Source of the DNA: Novosphingopyxis baekryungensis DSM 16222
GTDB taxonomy: Bacteria > Pseudomonadota > Alphaproteobacteria > Sphingomonadales > Sphingomonadaceae
Direction of reading: 5' to 3'
Assembly: GCF_000420305.1 (NCBI RefSeq)
Contig: NZ_ATUR01000004.1
Coordinates: forward strand, 62,001-126,000
DNA: 64,000 nt
Shown here one piece after another: positions 1 through 8,402 of the stretch. Position numbers and translations under genes: made by a program. How positions within the stretch are numbered: the first letter of the stretch is position 1; the number at the start of each line of letters is the position of its first letter. The notes under the pieces were generated by a model that saw nothing but the letters and a program-made list of their open reading frames with translations, ran no database searches and had not been told where the DNA came from.

Positions 1-415
1 GCGCACATCCGGCAATGGCGAGACCCTGACGGTCAAGCCGACCAAATATGAGCTCGGTACGGCGAAGGGCTGGACCAGCTTTGCGCTGCCGAACGAAAGC
101 CGCAAGAGCAACCTGCCCGCCATCGGGCAGATCAGCGCGGGCGCCGGGTACAGGCTCGATGAAGAAGAGCGCGCCAACAAGCGCAGCAAGTTCAACACGC
201 GGGTCACGCTCGATTCGCCGTCATCGGGCCGGACCTTGCAGCGTCGCATGGGCGGCGCGAACGAATATGCCCTGGATGTCGGCGGCAGCTATTCGATCAC
301 CAAGGGTGTCGATGTGACCGCCGGGGTTCGCTATGAAAGCGAGCAGCAGGCACCGCTCGTGGATGAGCAGCAGGACAGCCAGGCCGTCTATCTCGGAACG
401 CTGATCCGCTTCTGA
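1..415 (+). CDS. C-terminal part of a putative outer-membrane beta-barrel protein (5' end outside window)
   Basis: The frame starting at base 2 is open from the window edge to a TGA at 413-415, giving the last 137 residues of a longer protein. Alternating polar and hydrophobic stretches with repeated Gly/Tyr (for example ANEYALDVGGSYSITKG) and a terminal Arg-Phe are what a beta-barrel outer-membrane protein shows at its C-terminus, since the terminal aromatic residue is the BAM recognition signal. No family can be named from this fragment. The following gene is on the opposite strand, so this is the end of its transcription unit. The barrel assignment is inference from strand pattern and last residue only. 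Confidence 0.6.
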   Translation, partial: RTSGNGETLTVKPTKYELGTAKGWTSFALPNESRKSNLPAIGQISAGAGYRLDEEERANKRSKFNTRVTLDSPSSGRTLQRRMGGANEYALDVGGSYSITKGVDVTAGVRYESEQQAPLVDEQQDSQAVYLGTLIRF

Positions 416-466
416 TATCGCGGCGTCACGGCCAATCCGGCTTCCCGGCAATCCGGCATTTTCTTC

Positions 467-1045
467 TTATCGCTTGATCAACGCATCGATGGCGGCCCAG
501 CCATCGACCGGAAGGTTGCGCATCATCGCGGCGCGGGCGCGGTTCATTCCGCCCAATGCGATCACTTTTTCCTGTCTGTTCGCCTGCTGCGCCATGGCGC
601 GCCATCCGCCGACGCCCAGAACCGGCTGCCCTGGATGGGACCGGGTCGCATGGACCGGAGAGATCAGCATCCATTGCGCACCGGCTCGGCGGGCGGCACG
701 GAGTTCCTGCCGATCATGCACCGCCGCGCTCGCAGCAAGCCCTGCACAGCGACCGCGCTGCCATCGTCCATGCACGCCGTCCGCGCGCCAGCGGCGGGCC
801 TTGCGCGGGGTATCGGCGAGAAAGACCAGCATGCCGCGCCGTTTGGCGATCCGGTGCAATTGCCGGAACAGGGCGCGGCGCGCGCTCTCCTCCAGATCAT
901 AATGCCGCAGCACGATCACGCTGCCGAAGGGCAAGGCGCGCGCGCTGCGGATCAGGGCATCGCCGAATCGCGGATCGGTCATCATCCAGACGACCGGGCG
1001 GTTTGGCCGGGGCGAACCGCCTCCTGATGCTTTGCCCTTCGCCAT
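467..1045 (-). CDS. thiamine phosphate synthase-like (ThiE/TenI fold) protein
   Basis: Encodes 192 residues from the ATG at 1045. An upstream in-frame ATG at 1135 would run into the divergent YggS gene and adds an Arg-rich, low-quality leader, so I prefer 1045. The stretch LISPVHATRSHPGQPVLG followed by IALGGMN resembles the phosphate-binding end of the ThiE/TenI TIM barrel (SPVF.T.SH.G...LG, then GG). ThiE joins HMP-PP and HET-P to give thiamine monophosphate, while TenI relatives have other roles. Several N-terminal substrate residues of true ThiE are not obvious and the protein is short, so it may be a TenI-like relative. It is transcribed divergently from the YggS gene. Confidence 0.65.
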   Translation of the reverse strand: MAKGKASGGGSPRPNRPVVWMMTDPRFGDALIRSARALPFGSVIVLRHYDLEESARRALFRQLHRIAKRRGMLVFLADTPRKARRWRADGVHGRWQRGRCAGLAASAAVHDRQELRAARRAGAQWMLISPVHATRSHPGQPVLGVGGWRAMAQQANRQEKVIALGGMNRARAAMMRNLPVDGWAAIDALIKR

Positions 1046-1068
1046 GGCCGCAGCTATAGGCCTGAGCC

Positions 1069-1728
1069 ATGAACGAAGCGACCCCCCTCTCCACCGTCCG
1101 CGCGGATATCGCGTCCGCTGCCAGCCGTGCGGCACGCGCGCCGGACGCGATCGATCTGATTGCCGTGTCCAAGACGCGCTCTGCGCAGGAGATCCGCCCC
1201 CTGCTGGAAGAGGGGCACCGCAGTTTCGGCGAGAACCGCGTGGGCGAGGCGGCGGAAAAATGGCCGCAATTGCGCGACGATTATCCCGGCGTGGTACTGC
1301 ACATGATCGGGCAGCTGCAATCGAACAAAGCGGAAGAGGCGGCGCAGCTGTTCGATGTCCTCCACACGGTCGATCGCGCCTCGCTGATCAAGGCGCTGGG
1401 CAAGGTGGTGGCATCGGGGGGCCGTTGTCCGCCCTGCTTCCTGCAGGTCAATATCGGCGAAGAGGCGCAGAAGGGCGGCTGCGCGATCGACGATATCGGC
1501 GCGCTCCTGGAGCGTGCCCGCACCGCCGGTCTCGATATGATCGGGCTGATGTGCATTCCGCCGCAGGAGGTGGAGCCCGCCCCCTATTTCGCGCTGCTGG
1601 GCAAGCTCGCAGCCGAGCATGGCTTGGATCAGCTCAGCATGGGCATGTCCGCCGATTATGACACCGCCGTGTTGCTGGGCGCGACGCAGGTGCGCATCGG
1701 CACGGCGCTGTTCGGACCGCGCAGCTAA
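1069..1728 (+). CDS. yggS: YggS/PROSC-family pyridoxal phosphate homeostasis protein
   Basis: Encodes 219 residues, the usual length for this family. The N-terminal motif LIAVSKTRSAQEIRPLLEEGHRSFGENRVGEA contains the PLP-binding Lys within AVSK and the conserved FGENR(V). The C-terminal LSMGMSADYDTAVLLGATQVRIGTALFG is the standard phosphate-binding segment. These proteins bind PLP in a TIM-barrel fold and buffer the free cofactor pool, and no catalytic turnover is established. The gene is divergent from the ThiE-like gene and convergent with the antiporter gene that follows, so it is probably transcribed alone. Confidence 0.93.
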   Translation: MNEATPLSTVRADIASAASRAARAPDAIDLIAVSKTRSAQEIRPLLEEGHRSFGENRVGEAAEKWPQLRDDYPGVVLHMIGQLQSNKAEEAAQLFDVLHTVDRASLIKALGKVVASGGRCPPCFLQVNIGEEAQKGGCAIDDIGALLERARTAGLDMIGLMCIPPQEVEPAPYFALLGKLAAEHGLDQLSMGMSADYDTAVLLGATQVRIGTALFGPRS

Positions 1729-1770
1729 GTCTCTCGGGCCGGCGCGTTCCGCTGGCGTAGCCGGGACGGC

Positions 1771-3675
1771 TCAGGCCGGATCGGGGATCGGTCCGCCGCT
1801 TTCGCGTCCCTTGGCCGCCTCGCGTCCTGCCGATTTCTCGCGCGCGCCTTCCTTGCGGGCGCGCTCTTCCATCTTCTGCGCCTTCAGCTCTTCCGGGGTG
1901 TCGGGCGCCACGAAGCTGATGATGATATCGTCTTCCTCGATCGTCGGCCGGGCCGATGTGGAGAAGAACAGCAGGCGTTTGTCCGGCTTCATCACCGCCA
2001 CCGGCTCTTCGCCCGCATCCAGATTCTCGACGAACTTTTCGAAGGTGAACTTCTCGGTGATCTGCGTCTTGGAGAAGATCCAGCCGTCGCGCTGACGATC
2101 CTGCAGCGTCTCGAAGGTGGGGCCATTCTCCATCAGCACGCGGCCCCGGCTGATCCGGTTATGGGTGCCTTCGTCCGCGCTCACCAGTGTGATCTGGTCA
2201 TAGCCGATTTCCGGCCCCAGATCGGTGCCGACCAGCTGGTTGTAGCTGTCATTCTCCGTTGCCACGATCAGGTGCTGGAATTGCGCCATGTCCAGCTCAT
2301 GGCCATGCGCCTCGTCCAGAATCTCGCCCTGATGTATTTCCAGCTCCTGCCGCCGGGCGCTGCGCAGGGCGAACTTGCTCGTGTCGGACACGACCACGCG
2401 GTAACCCAGGCCTTTCAGGAACTTGCTCAGATCGATGGTCCAGCGGCTGGCACCGACCATCAGGATCGCCTCACCCTTGCCCTGATCGATCCCGAGACGT
2501 TTGGCGACCCAGCTGGCCGAAAAGCCATGGGCCACGATGGTGGCAATCACCACGCTGAACACCAGCGGGACCAGCGCGTCGGCGCCATCATAGCCCAGAT
2601 CGACCAGCCGCAGGGCGAACAGGCCGGTGACGGCGATGGCGACGATGCCGCGCGGCGCGATCCAGGCGATGAACAGCTGCTCGCGCCAGGGAATGCCCGA
2701 CAGAAACAGGCTGACGAGCACGGTCACCGGACGCACCACGAACAAGAGCAGCAGCAGGAAGACGACGAACCGTGCCTGGAATGCCTGCATCGTTTCCCAG
2801 TCGAGCGTGGCGGACAAGAGGATGAACACGCCGCTGATCAGCAGCACCGCAAGATCTTCCTTGAAGCGGTGCAGCGCGCGGCTGGAATGGACCGGTTTGT
2901 TGGCCATCACCACGCCCATCACCGTCACGGTAATCAGCCCGGTTTCATGCATGATGATGTCGGCGATTACGAAGCCGAAGATCACGGTGATGAGTAGCAG
3001 CGGCGCCTTGAGATATTCCGGCACCAGACCGCGCGGGAACATATAAGTCAGCGCATAGCCCAGCGCCGCGCCGATCAGGCCGGCCACAAAGGTGGCGCCG
3101 ATCACCTCGAAACCGATACCGGCATAATCCACGCTGTCGCCGCGATAGCTGATGAAGGCATAGATCGCGACGGCGAGCAGCGCGCCGATCGGATCGTTGA
3201 CGATGCCTTCCCATTTCAGAATGTCGCGCACCCGATTGGGTACCCGCAGCGTGCGCAGCATCGGCCCGATCACGGTCGGCCCCGTCACCACCAGGATGCC
3301 GCCGAACAGTGCGGCCACCGACAGCGGCAGGCCCGCGCCATAATGCACCGCGGCGGTGCCGAGCACCCATCCCACCGGCACGCCGATGATGACCAATCGG
3401 GCCACGCCCCATCCGGCATAGCGCAGTTCGCGGAAATTGAGGCTCAGCCCCCCTTCGAACAGGATGACCGCCACCGCCAGCTTGACGATCGGTTCCAGCA
3501 GCGTGCCGAAATCGCGCTCCGGCTCGATCAGCCCCAGCGCCGGCCCGGCGATGAGGCCGGCCACCAGCATCAGGGCAATCGCGGGAAGGTTGGTGCGCCA
3601 GGCCACCCATTGCGCGCCGATGCCGAGGACACCGATCAGCGCGATCTTTACCATCAGAGAGTCAAGTGGGATCAT
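1771..3675 (-). CDS. Na+/H+ (cation:proton) antiporter with C-terminal TrkA-N domain
   Basis: Encodes 634 residues. About the first 395 form a polytopic membrane domain of the CPA superfamily, with 12 or so hydrophobic segments starting at KIALIGVLGIGAQWVAW. The segment ILFEGGLSLNF and WEGIVNDPIGALLAV, with its conserved Asp-Pro, are typical of CPA antiporters. From about residue 405 (EAILMVGASRWTIDLSKFL) there is a Rossmann-type TrkA-N domain, which usually binds a nucleotide and gates the transporter. The last 35 residues are charged and low complexity (EERARKEGAREK). It should exchange Na+ or K+ for protons across the inner membrane; the ion cannot be read from sequence. Converges with yggS. 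Confidence 0.9.
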   Translation of the reverse strand: MIPLDSLMVKIALIGVLGIGAQWVAWRTNLPAIALMLVAGLIAGPALGLIEPERDFGTLLEPIVKLAVAVILFEGGLSLNFRELRYAGWGVARLVIIGVPVGWVLGTAAVHYGAGLPLSVAALFGGILVVTGPTVIGPMLRTLRVPNRVRDILKWEGIVNDPIGALLAVAIYAFISYRGDSVDYAGIGFEVIGATFVAGLIGAALGYALTYMFPRGLVPEYLKAPLLLITVIFGFVIADIIMHETGLITVTVMGVVMANKPVHSSRALHRFKEDLAVLLISGVFILLSATLDWETMQAFQARFVVFLLLLLFVVRPVTVLVSLFLSGIPWREQLFIAWIAPRGIVAIAVTGLFALRLVDLGYDGADALVPLVFSVVIATIVAHGFSASWVAKRLGIDQGKGEAILMVGASRWTIDLSKFLKGLGYRVVVSDTSKFALRSARRQELEIHQGEILDEAHGHELDMAQFQHLIVATENDSYNQLVGTDLGPEIGYDQITLVSADEGTHNRISRGRVLMENGPTFETLQDRQRDGWIFSKTQITEKFTFEKFVENLDAGEEPVAVMKPDKRLLFFSTSARPTIEEDDIIISFVAPDTPEELKAQKMEERARKEGAREKSAGREAAKGRESGGPIPDPA

Positions 3676-3748
3676 GCCATAAGCCTATGCGCAACAGGAG
3701 GCGCGGATGCCAGAGAAAAGGCACGCCACAATGGGTTAGGCCAATGGG

Positions 3749-4441
3749 TCAGGCACGTTTGCGCGCCATGGTGCGCGATGCGCCGACGGGAAAGCAGGCC
3801 AGCCGGTCGGCCAGCGCCACCAGCGCTTCGGGCGGGGCGGCGCAGGCACGCGCGATCTCCGGATGGTCGACATCCAGCCCGCCGGTGAGCGACCCGAAGG
3901 CCGGCAGGATCAGCTTGGTCTCGGTGCGCAAAAAGCAGCGGCGCGCGATGCGGCGGCCCCGGACGGTCATGCGCAGCTTGGGGTGGAAATGGCCGGACAG
4001 CTCTGGCCGGGTTTCGCCCGGTTCGGCCTCGTGCCGCAGCAGCAACCCATGTTCTTCCAGTTCGGTCACCGCCCGGCCGCCCCAGCGGCCACGGACTTCG
4101 CGATCGTGATTGCCGCGGATCCATATCCAGTCGAGCGTGCCGGTCAGCCGCTGCAGGATGCTCGCGGCGCAGGGGGCCAGCCGCGCTTCACCGGCATCGT
4201 CATGATAATTGTCGCCAAGGCAGAAGACGCGCTCTGGCCGGGTGCTTGCGACCAGCGCGTCGATCGCCTCCATCGTGGCGCGGCTGTCATAGGGGGGCAG
4301 CATCTGCCCGGCGGCGGCGAAGAAGCTGCCCTTTTCCAGATGCAGATCGGCCAGCAGCAGCGCGCGGCGCGCCGGCCACCACAGGGCAGCGTCTCCCGCC
4401 ACGAACAGGCGGTGGCCAGCGAACGAAAGGGGAACCATCAC
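3749..4441 (-). CDS. pdeM: ligase-associated DNA damage response endonuclease PdeM (metallophosphoesterase)
   Basis: Encodes 230 residues with all calcineurin-like phosphoesterase motifs: DLH at 32-34, GDN at 76-78, GNHD at 110-113 and GHFH at 150-153. These bind two metal ions. The family is defined by its co-occurrence with an Lhr-like helicase (and often a ligase and exonuclease) in a DNA repair cluster, and an Lhr helicase is indeed just upstream here. Its ATG overlaps the stop of the aspartyl protease gene by 4 bases, so translation is probably coupled. No ligase or exonuclease gene of that cluster is visible nearby. Confidence 0.9.
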   Translation of the reverse strand: MMVPLSFAGHRLFVAGDAALWWPARRALLLADLHLEKGSFFAAAGQMLPPYDSRATMEAIDALVASTRPERVFCLGDNYHDDAGEARLAPCAASILQRLTGTLDWIWIRGNHDREVRGRWGGRAVTELEEHGLLLRHEAEPGETRPELSGHFHPKLRMTVRGRRIARRCFLRTETKLILPAFGSLTGGLDVDHPEIARACAAPPEALVALADRLACFPVGASRTMARKRA

Positions 4442-5514
4442 CGGTCTATGCGCGCGCCGCGGGTCCGGCGCAAGGGCCGATCCGCCGAGCTATCGGCCAA
4501 TCGCCGCGCCCGCTGCGTCGCCGTGCGGGCACCGGGCCGGGTGAATTGCACCTGCCGCTTATCGAAATCGATGGTGATTTTGGAAAACAGGCTGATCACG
4601 TCCATGCCCAGCAGCAGGGCGGGCTTCTCGTGAAGATCCAGCGCACGAAAGGCATAGGCATCGGCAAAGCTGATCGGCAGATTTTCCACCGTGATGCCGC
4701 CGATCTCGATCCGTTCGGCCAGCGCGATGGTGGAGGCAATGCTGTCTCCGGTCACGCTTTGCAGGGATCCGGTGCTCGTCCGGGTGCCCCGCCGTGCCAG
4801 CAACCGATCGCGCAGCACGCCATTGCCGATGCTGGTCTGCGCGCCGGTATCCAGCACCAGATCGACCGTGATGCCGTTGATCTGCGCCTGATGGATCACC
4901 ATCCGCCCGCGCACCCGCTGCGCATTGACCACGATGGTGCCATCCGCCGCGATGCCGGAACGCAGCTTGCGACCGGTATCCTCCACCGTCATCCGGTCCT
5001 CGTCGAAATCCATCACCACCCGGTGGCCGTTGAGGCCGTCCAGCCCGATCAGCCCCTGCGCGCCGAGATGACGGCGCTGCAGCGCCGGCGCCTCCAGCGC
5101 ATCGATCGCGAAGCCGCCTGTTTCCAGCCGTTCGACATAGAAGCTGGTGGCTTCATGCCGCCCCGCGATGGTGGCCAGCGTGAGTGGCGGCCCGGCTTCC
5201 AGCTGCAGCGCGCGGGCCAGATCGTGGGAAATGACCGATCGCTCGGCGCCGGTATCGATCAGGAAATAATAAGGCCCGGTCCCGTTGACCGCGACTTTCA
5301 CCGAAACGCGGTTCGATCGGTCGAGTTCGAAGGGCTGGAATTGCGGCGGCAGGTCTGGCTGGGTGGCCGGCACCGGCGGCGGCAAGGGCAGCGGCGCGAC
5401 TTGCGCGGCGGCGCTGCCTGCCCCGGCCAGCAAGGCGGCAGCCACGGCGCCCGTCACAAAGCGGGCGAAGCGTCGACGCCCGATGAACAGGCGGGATGGG
5501 GCCTCAAAGGTCAC
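4438..5514 (-). CDS. exported retropepsin-like aspartyl protease family protein
   Basis: Two aspartyl-protease motifs are present: FLIDTGAERSVIS in the first half and LVLDTGAQTSIGN in the second. This is the pattern of a two-lobed pepsin/retropepsin-like protein. I place the start at GTG 5514 because residues after it read RRRFARFVTGAVAAALLAGAGSAAAQ, a good signal peptide. An ATG at 5637 in the same frame gives 399 residues and sits only 4 bases after the helicase stop, but its first 41 residues look untranslated. The protein should be periplasmic. Its position inside a helicase-phosphoesterase repair operon is unexpected; a functional link is not shown. Confidence 0.82.
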   Translation of the reverse strand: MTFEAPSRLFIGRRRFARFVTGAVAAALLAGAGSAAAQVAPLPLPPPVPATQPDLPPQFQPFELDRSNRVSVKVAVNGTGPYYFLIDTGAERSVISHDLARALQLEAGPPLTLATIAGRHEATSFYVERLETGGFAIDALEAPALQRRHLGAQGLIGLDGLNGHRVVMDFDEDRMTVEDTGRKLRSGIAADGTIVVNAQRVRGRMVIHQAQINGITVDLVLDTGAQTSIGNGVLRDRLLARRGTRTSTGSLQSVTGDSIASTIALAERIEIGGITVENLPISFADAYAFRALDLHEKPALLLGMDVISLFSKITIDFDKRQVQFTRPGARTATQRARRLADSSADRPLRRTRGARIDR

Positions 5515-5641
5515 GGCAGGCAGCCTAGCAGAGCCGCGCGATCCGGAACAGGGACGCAGCGCCTCGCCGCGGTTGGCCCGGTCGTGATCCGGCTGCGCTT
5601 TTACTTGTCGGGGAAAGGCGCGCGCAGGGGCCGCCACCCTT

Positions 5642-8080
5642 TTACAGCGTCATGGCCTCCGCAATCAGCGCCTCGGCCTCGGCAAGCAGTTCATCATCGG
5701 CGCTGCCCTGCGCCACGCTTTCGCGGCCGATCAGCACCATCAGCGGCACCGCCAGCGGGCTGACGCGGTCCAGCGCGACATGCACCATGGTGTCCGCCGC
5801 GCGGTCGAGCAGATCGCCGAGCCGTCCGATGTCGGTCAGACGCGCGCGCGCGTCGGCCCAGGCGGCTTCCAGCAGCACATGATCGGGCTCATATTTGCGC
5901 AGCACGTCGTAAATCAGGTCGGTCGAAAATGTCACCTGCTTGCCGGTCTTGCGCTTGCCGGGATGCTGCCGGTCGACCAGTCCGCCGATGACGGACACCT
6001 CGCGGAAGGCGCGTTTCAGCAGGGCGCTCTGCTGCACCCAGTCGGTAAATTCGTCGTGCAGGATATCCTTGGAAAACAGCGCGGCGGGGTCGGTTACCGG
6101 CTCCAGGCTGTAACAGCCCAGCGCATAGTCATTGGACACGAAGCCGAGCGGTTTGAGCCCGCGATTTTCCATGCGCTTGGTAATCAGCATGCCGAGCGAC
6201 TGATGCGCGTTCCAGCCCTCGAAACTGTAGGCGACCATATAATGGCGCCCCTCGCGCGGAAAGGTTTCCACCAGCAGCTGCCCCGGCTCAGGCAGGACGG
6301 AGCGCTCGGCCTGGACCGAAAGCCATTCCTGCACATCCGCCGGAAAGCGCTGCCAATGGCTGCGGTCGGCCAGGAATATGCGCACGCGGGCAGCCAGATT
6401 GGTGCTGAGCGGCATGCGCGCGCCGACATAGGTGGGGATGCGCGCCGGGCGGCTGGTGGCGCGCACGAACAGATCGGTATCCTTGATCCGCTCCACCTCC
6501 AGACTGAGGCCGCTGAAGAAAAAGGTGTCGCCCGGCGATAGCGAGGCGGCGAAATATTCCTCCACCGTGCCCAGCTTGCGGCCATTCTTGAAACGCACGT
6601 CCAGCGTGGCGGCATCGACGATGATGCCGGCGTTCATCCGGTGCTGGGTCACGAAACGGGGATGGCTGACGCGCCAACGCCGGTCGCCCGCGTCGATCGG
6701 CCCGGCTTCCTCCTCGCTCGCCGGGGCCAGGCGGCGAAAGCGGTCATAGCTTTTCAGCGCATAGCCGCCGTCGCGGATGAAATCGACGATGCGGGCAAAG
6801 GCGGCGGGGGTCAGCGCGCTATAGGGCAGGGCGCTTTGCACCTCGTCCAGCAGATCGGATTCGCGAAAGGGCGCGGCGCAGGCCATCGCCATGATATGCT
6901 GGGCCAGCACGTCCAGCCCGCCGGGGCGGAAGATGTCGGGATCGCGCTCGTCCGCCTCCACCGCGTCCAGCGCCGCCTGCGCCTCCAGATATTCGAAGCG
7001 GTTGCCGGGCACGAGAATGGCCTTGCTCGGCTCGTCCAGCCGGTGGTTGGCCCGGCCGATGCGCTGCAGCAGGCGCGACGATCCCTTGGGCGCACCCATC
7101 TGCACCACGCAGTCGATATCGCCCCAGTCGATCCCCAGATCCAGGCTGGCGGTGGCGACCAGCGCGCGCAGATCGCCGCGCGCCATCGCCGCCTCCACCT
7201 TGCGCCGCGCCTCGACCGACAGGCTGCCATGGTGGATACCGATGGGCAGGCTGTCGTCGTTCGATTTCCACAGATCCTGAAAGATCAGCTCGGCCAGGCT
7301 GCGGGTGTTGCAGAAAACCAGCGTGGTGCGGTTGGTGGCGATCAGCTCCATCACCTGCGGCGCGGCATAGCGGCCCGAATGCCCGCCCCAGGGCACCCGG
7401 CCCAGCGGCAGCAGGATATCGATATCCGGGTCCGCGCCTTTTTCGCCCAGCACCAGCGCCACCGAATCGATATCGCCATAGGGCGCGATCCAGGCGCGGT
7501 AACCATCGGCATCGGCCACCGTGGCAGACAGCGCCGCCCGCCGCATGGCCGGCGCGATCCGTTGCAATCGTGCCAGCGACAGCGCCAGCAGATCGCCGCG
7601 TTTCTGGGTGGCGAAAGCGTGAACCTCGTCGATCACTACGCGCTTCAGATCGGCGAACAGCGTCACACTGTCCGGATGGGACAGCAGCAGGCTGAGCGAT
7701 TCCGGCGTGGTCAACAGGATATTGGGTGGGCGGCTGCGCTGGCGCGCCTTGCGGTCCGAAGGGGTGTCGCCGGTGCGGGTCTCGACGGTCAGATCGAGCC
7801 CGATCTCCTCGATCGGTGCCTTCAGATTGCGCTGGATATCGACCGCCAGCGCCTTGAGCGGGGAGATATAGAGCGTGTGCAGCCCCTCGACCGCACCCTC
7901 GGCCGCATCGGCCAGAGTCGGCAGAAAGCCCGCCAGCGTCTTGCCCGCCCCGGTGGAGGCCACCAGCAGCGCATGATGGCCGGCCCGGTCCGCATCCAGC
8001 ATGGCCGATTGATGATCGCGCACGCGCCAGCCGCGCCCCGCGAACCAGTCGGCCAGTGCGCGGGGCAGCGCGTCGCTCAT
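5642..8080 (-). CDS. ligase-associated DNA damage response DEXH-box helicase (Lhr-like)
   Basis: Encodes 812 residues, the normal size of the short bacterial Lhr helicases. Walker A is STGAGKT at 42-48, the DEVH box is at 151-154, and the SAT-like motif III (LSATV) follows. Helicase C-terminal motifs lie around IGIHHGSLS and LQRIGRANHR. The rest is the winged-helix/Lhr core domain. These are SF2 ATP-dependent 3'-5' translocases acting on nucleic acid repair intermediates in the cytoplasm. It is the first gene of the minus-strand cluster helicase - aspartyl protease - pdeM. The annotation as ligase-associated follows from the pdeM neighbour. Confidence 0.93.
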   Translation of the reverse strand: MSDALPRALADWFAGRGWRVRDHQSAMLDADRAGHHALLVASTGAGKTLAGFLPTLADAAEGAVEGLHTLYISPLKALAVDIQRNLKAPIEEIGLDLTVETRTGDTPSDRKARQRSRPPNILLTTPESLSLLLSHPDSVTLFADLKRVVIDEVHAFATQKRGDLLALSLARLQRIAPAMRRAALSATVADADGYRAWIAPYGDIDSVALVLGEKGADPDIDILLPLGRVPWGGHSGRYAAPQVMELIATNRTTLVFCNTRSLAELIFQDLWKSNDDSLPIGIHHGSLSVEARRKVEAAMARGDLRALVATASLDLGIDWGDIDCVVQMGAPKGSSRLLQRIGRANHRLDEPSKAILVPGNRFEYLEAQAALDAVEADERDPDIFRPGGLDVLAQHIMAMACAAPFRESDLLDEVQSALPYSALTPAAFARIVDFIRDGGYALKSYDRFRRLAPASEEEAGPIDAGDRRWRVSHPRFVTQHRMNAGIIVDAATLDVRFKNGRKLGTVEEYFAASLSPGDTFFFSGLSLEVERIKDTDLFVRATSRPARIPTYVGARMPLSTNLAARVRIFLADRSHWQRFPADVQEWLSVQAERSVLPEPGQLLVETFPREGRHYMVAYSFEGWNAHQSLGMLITKRMENRGLKPLGFVSNDYALGCYSLEPVTDPAALFSKDILHDEFTDWVQQSALLKRAFREVSVIGGLVDRQHPGKRKTGKQVTFSTDLIYDVLRKYEPDHVLLEAAWADARARLTDIGRLGDLLDRAADTMVHVALDRVSPLAVPLMVLIGRESVAQGSADDELLAEAEALIAEAMTL

Positions 8081-8089
8081 AGAGTCGGC

Positions 8090-8278
8090 TTAGCCCAGCG
8101 GGTCTCTCTGGGCGTCTTTCTCATCCTCGGCATCGGACTTATCGTACAGGTCATGCGTGGCGCGTTCGGTGCGGCGCTCATCGGCGGCACTGCTGTCCTT
8201 CTTGTTGCGCATCAACGCCCAGGCAATGGCCCCGACCAGGATGATCGGCCCGATAATGGTGGCTAGTCCCCAATCCAT
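8090..8278 (-). CDS. small single-pass membrane protein of unknown function
   Basis: Encodes 62 residues: one N-terminal hydrophobic helix (ATIIGPIILVGAIAWALM, about residues 6-23), then a strongly charged tail of about 38 residues (KKDSSAADERRTERATHD). This is the layout of a small inner-membrane protein with a cytoplasmic charged tail. It ends 9 bases upstream of the helicase start, so it may lead that operon. I recognise no family. Confidence 0.65.
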   Translation of the reverse strand: MDWGLATIIGPIILVGAIAWALMRNKKDSSAADERRTERATHDLYDKSDAEDEKDAQRDPLG

Positions 8279-8402
8279 AAAGCATTCCTTCCTCTCTCGT
8301 TCGTAGCCGTAACGAACGGGAGGGAAAGACTATCCCTCGGGACATTTTTTGCCCGGGCGGGGCGTGCTGTTCTTTTATGTCGAAGCGGCGCGCGCGGGGC
8401 CT

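Noticed and set aside
4246-5763. Long + strand ORF (505 codons) opposite the aspartyl protease and pdeM genes
   Set aside because: It is a GC-rich antisense shadow: low-complexity Arg/Gly/Ala/Gln protein without family features, fully opposite genes with clear motifs.
6641-8266. Long + strand ORF (541 codons) opposite the Lhr helicase
   Set aside because: Antisense shadow of the helicase codons; the helicase carries all expected motifs on the minus strand.
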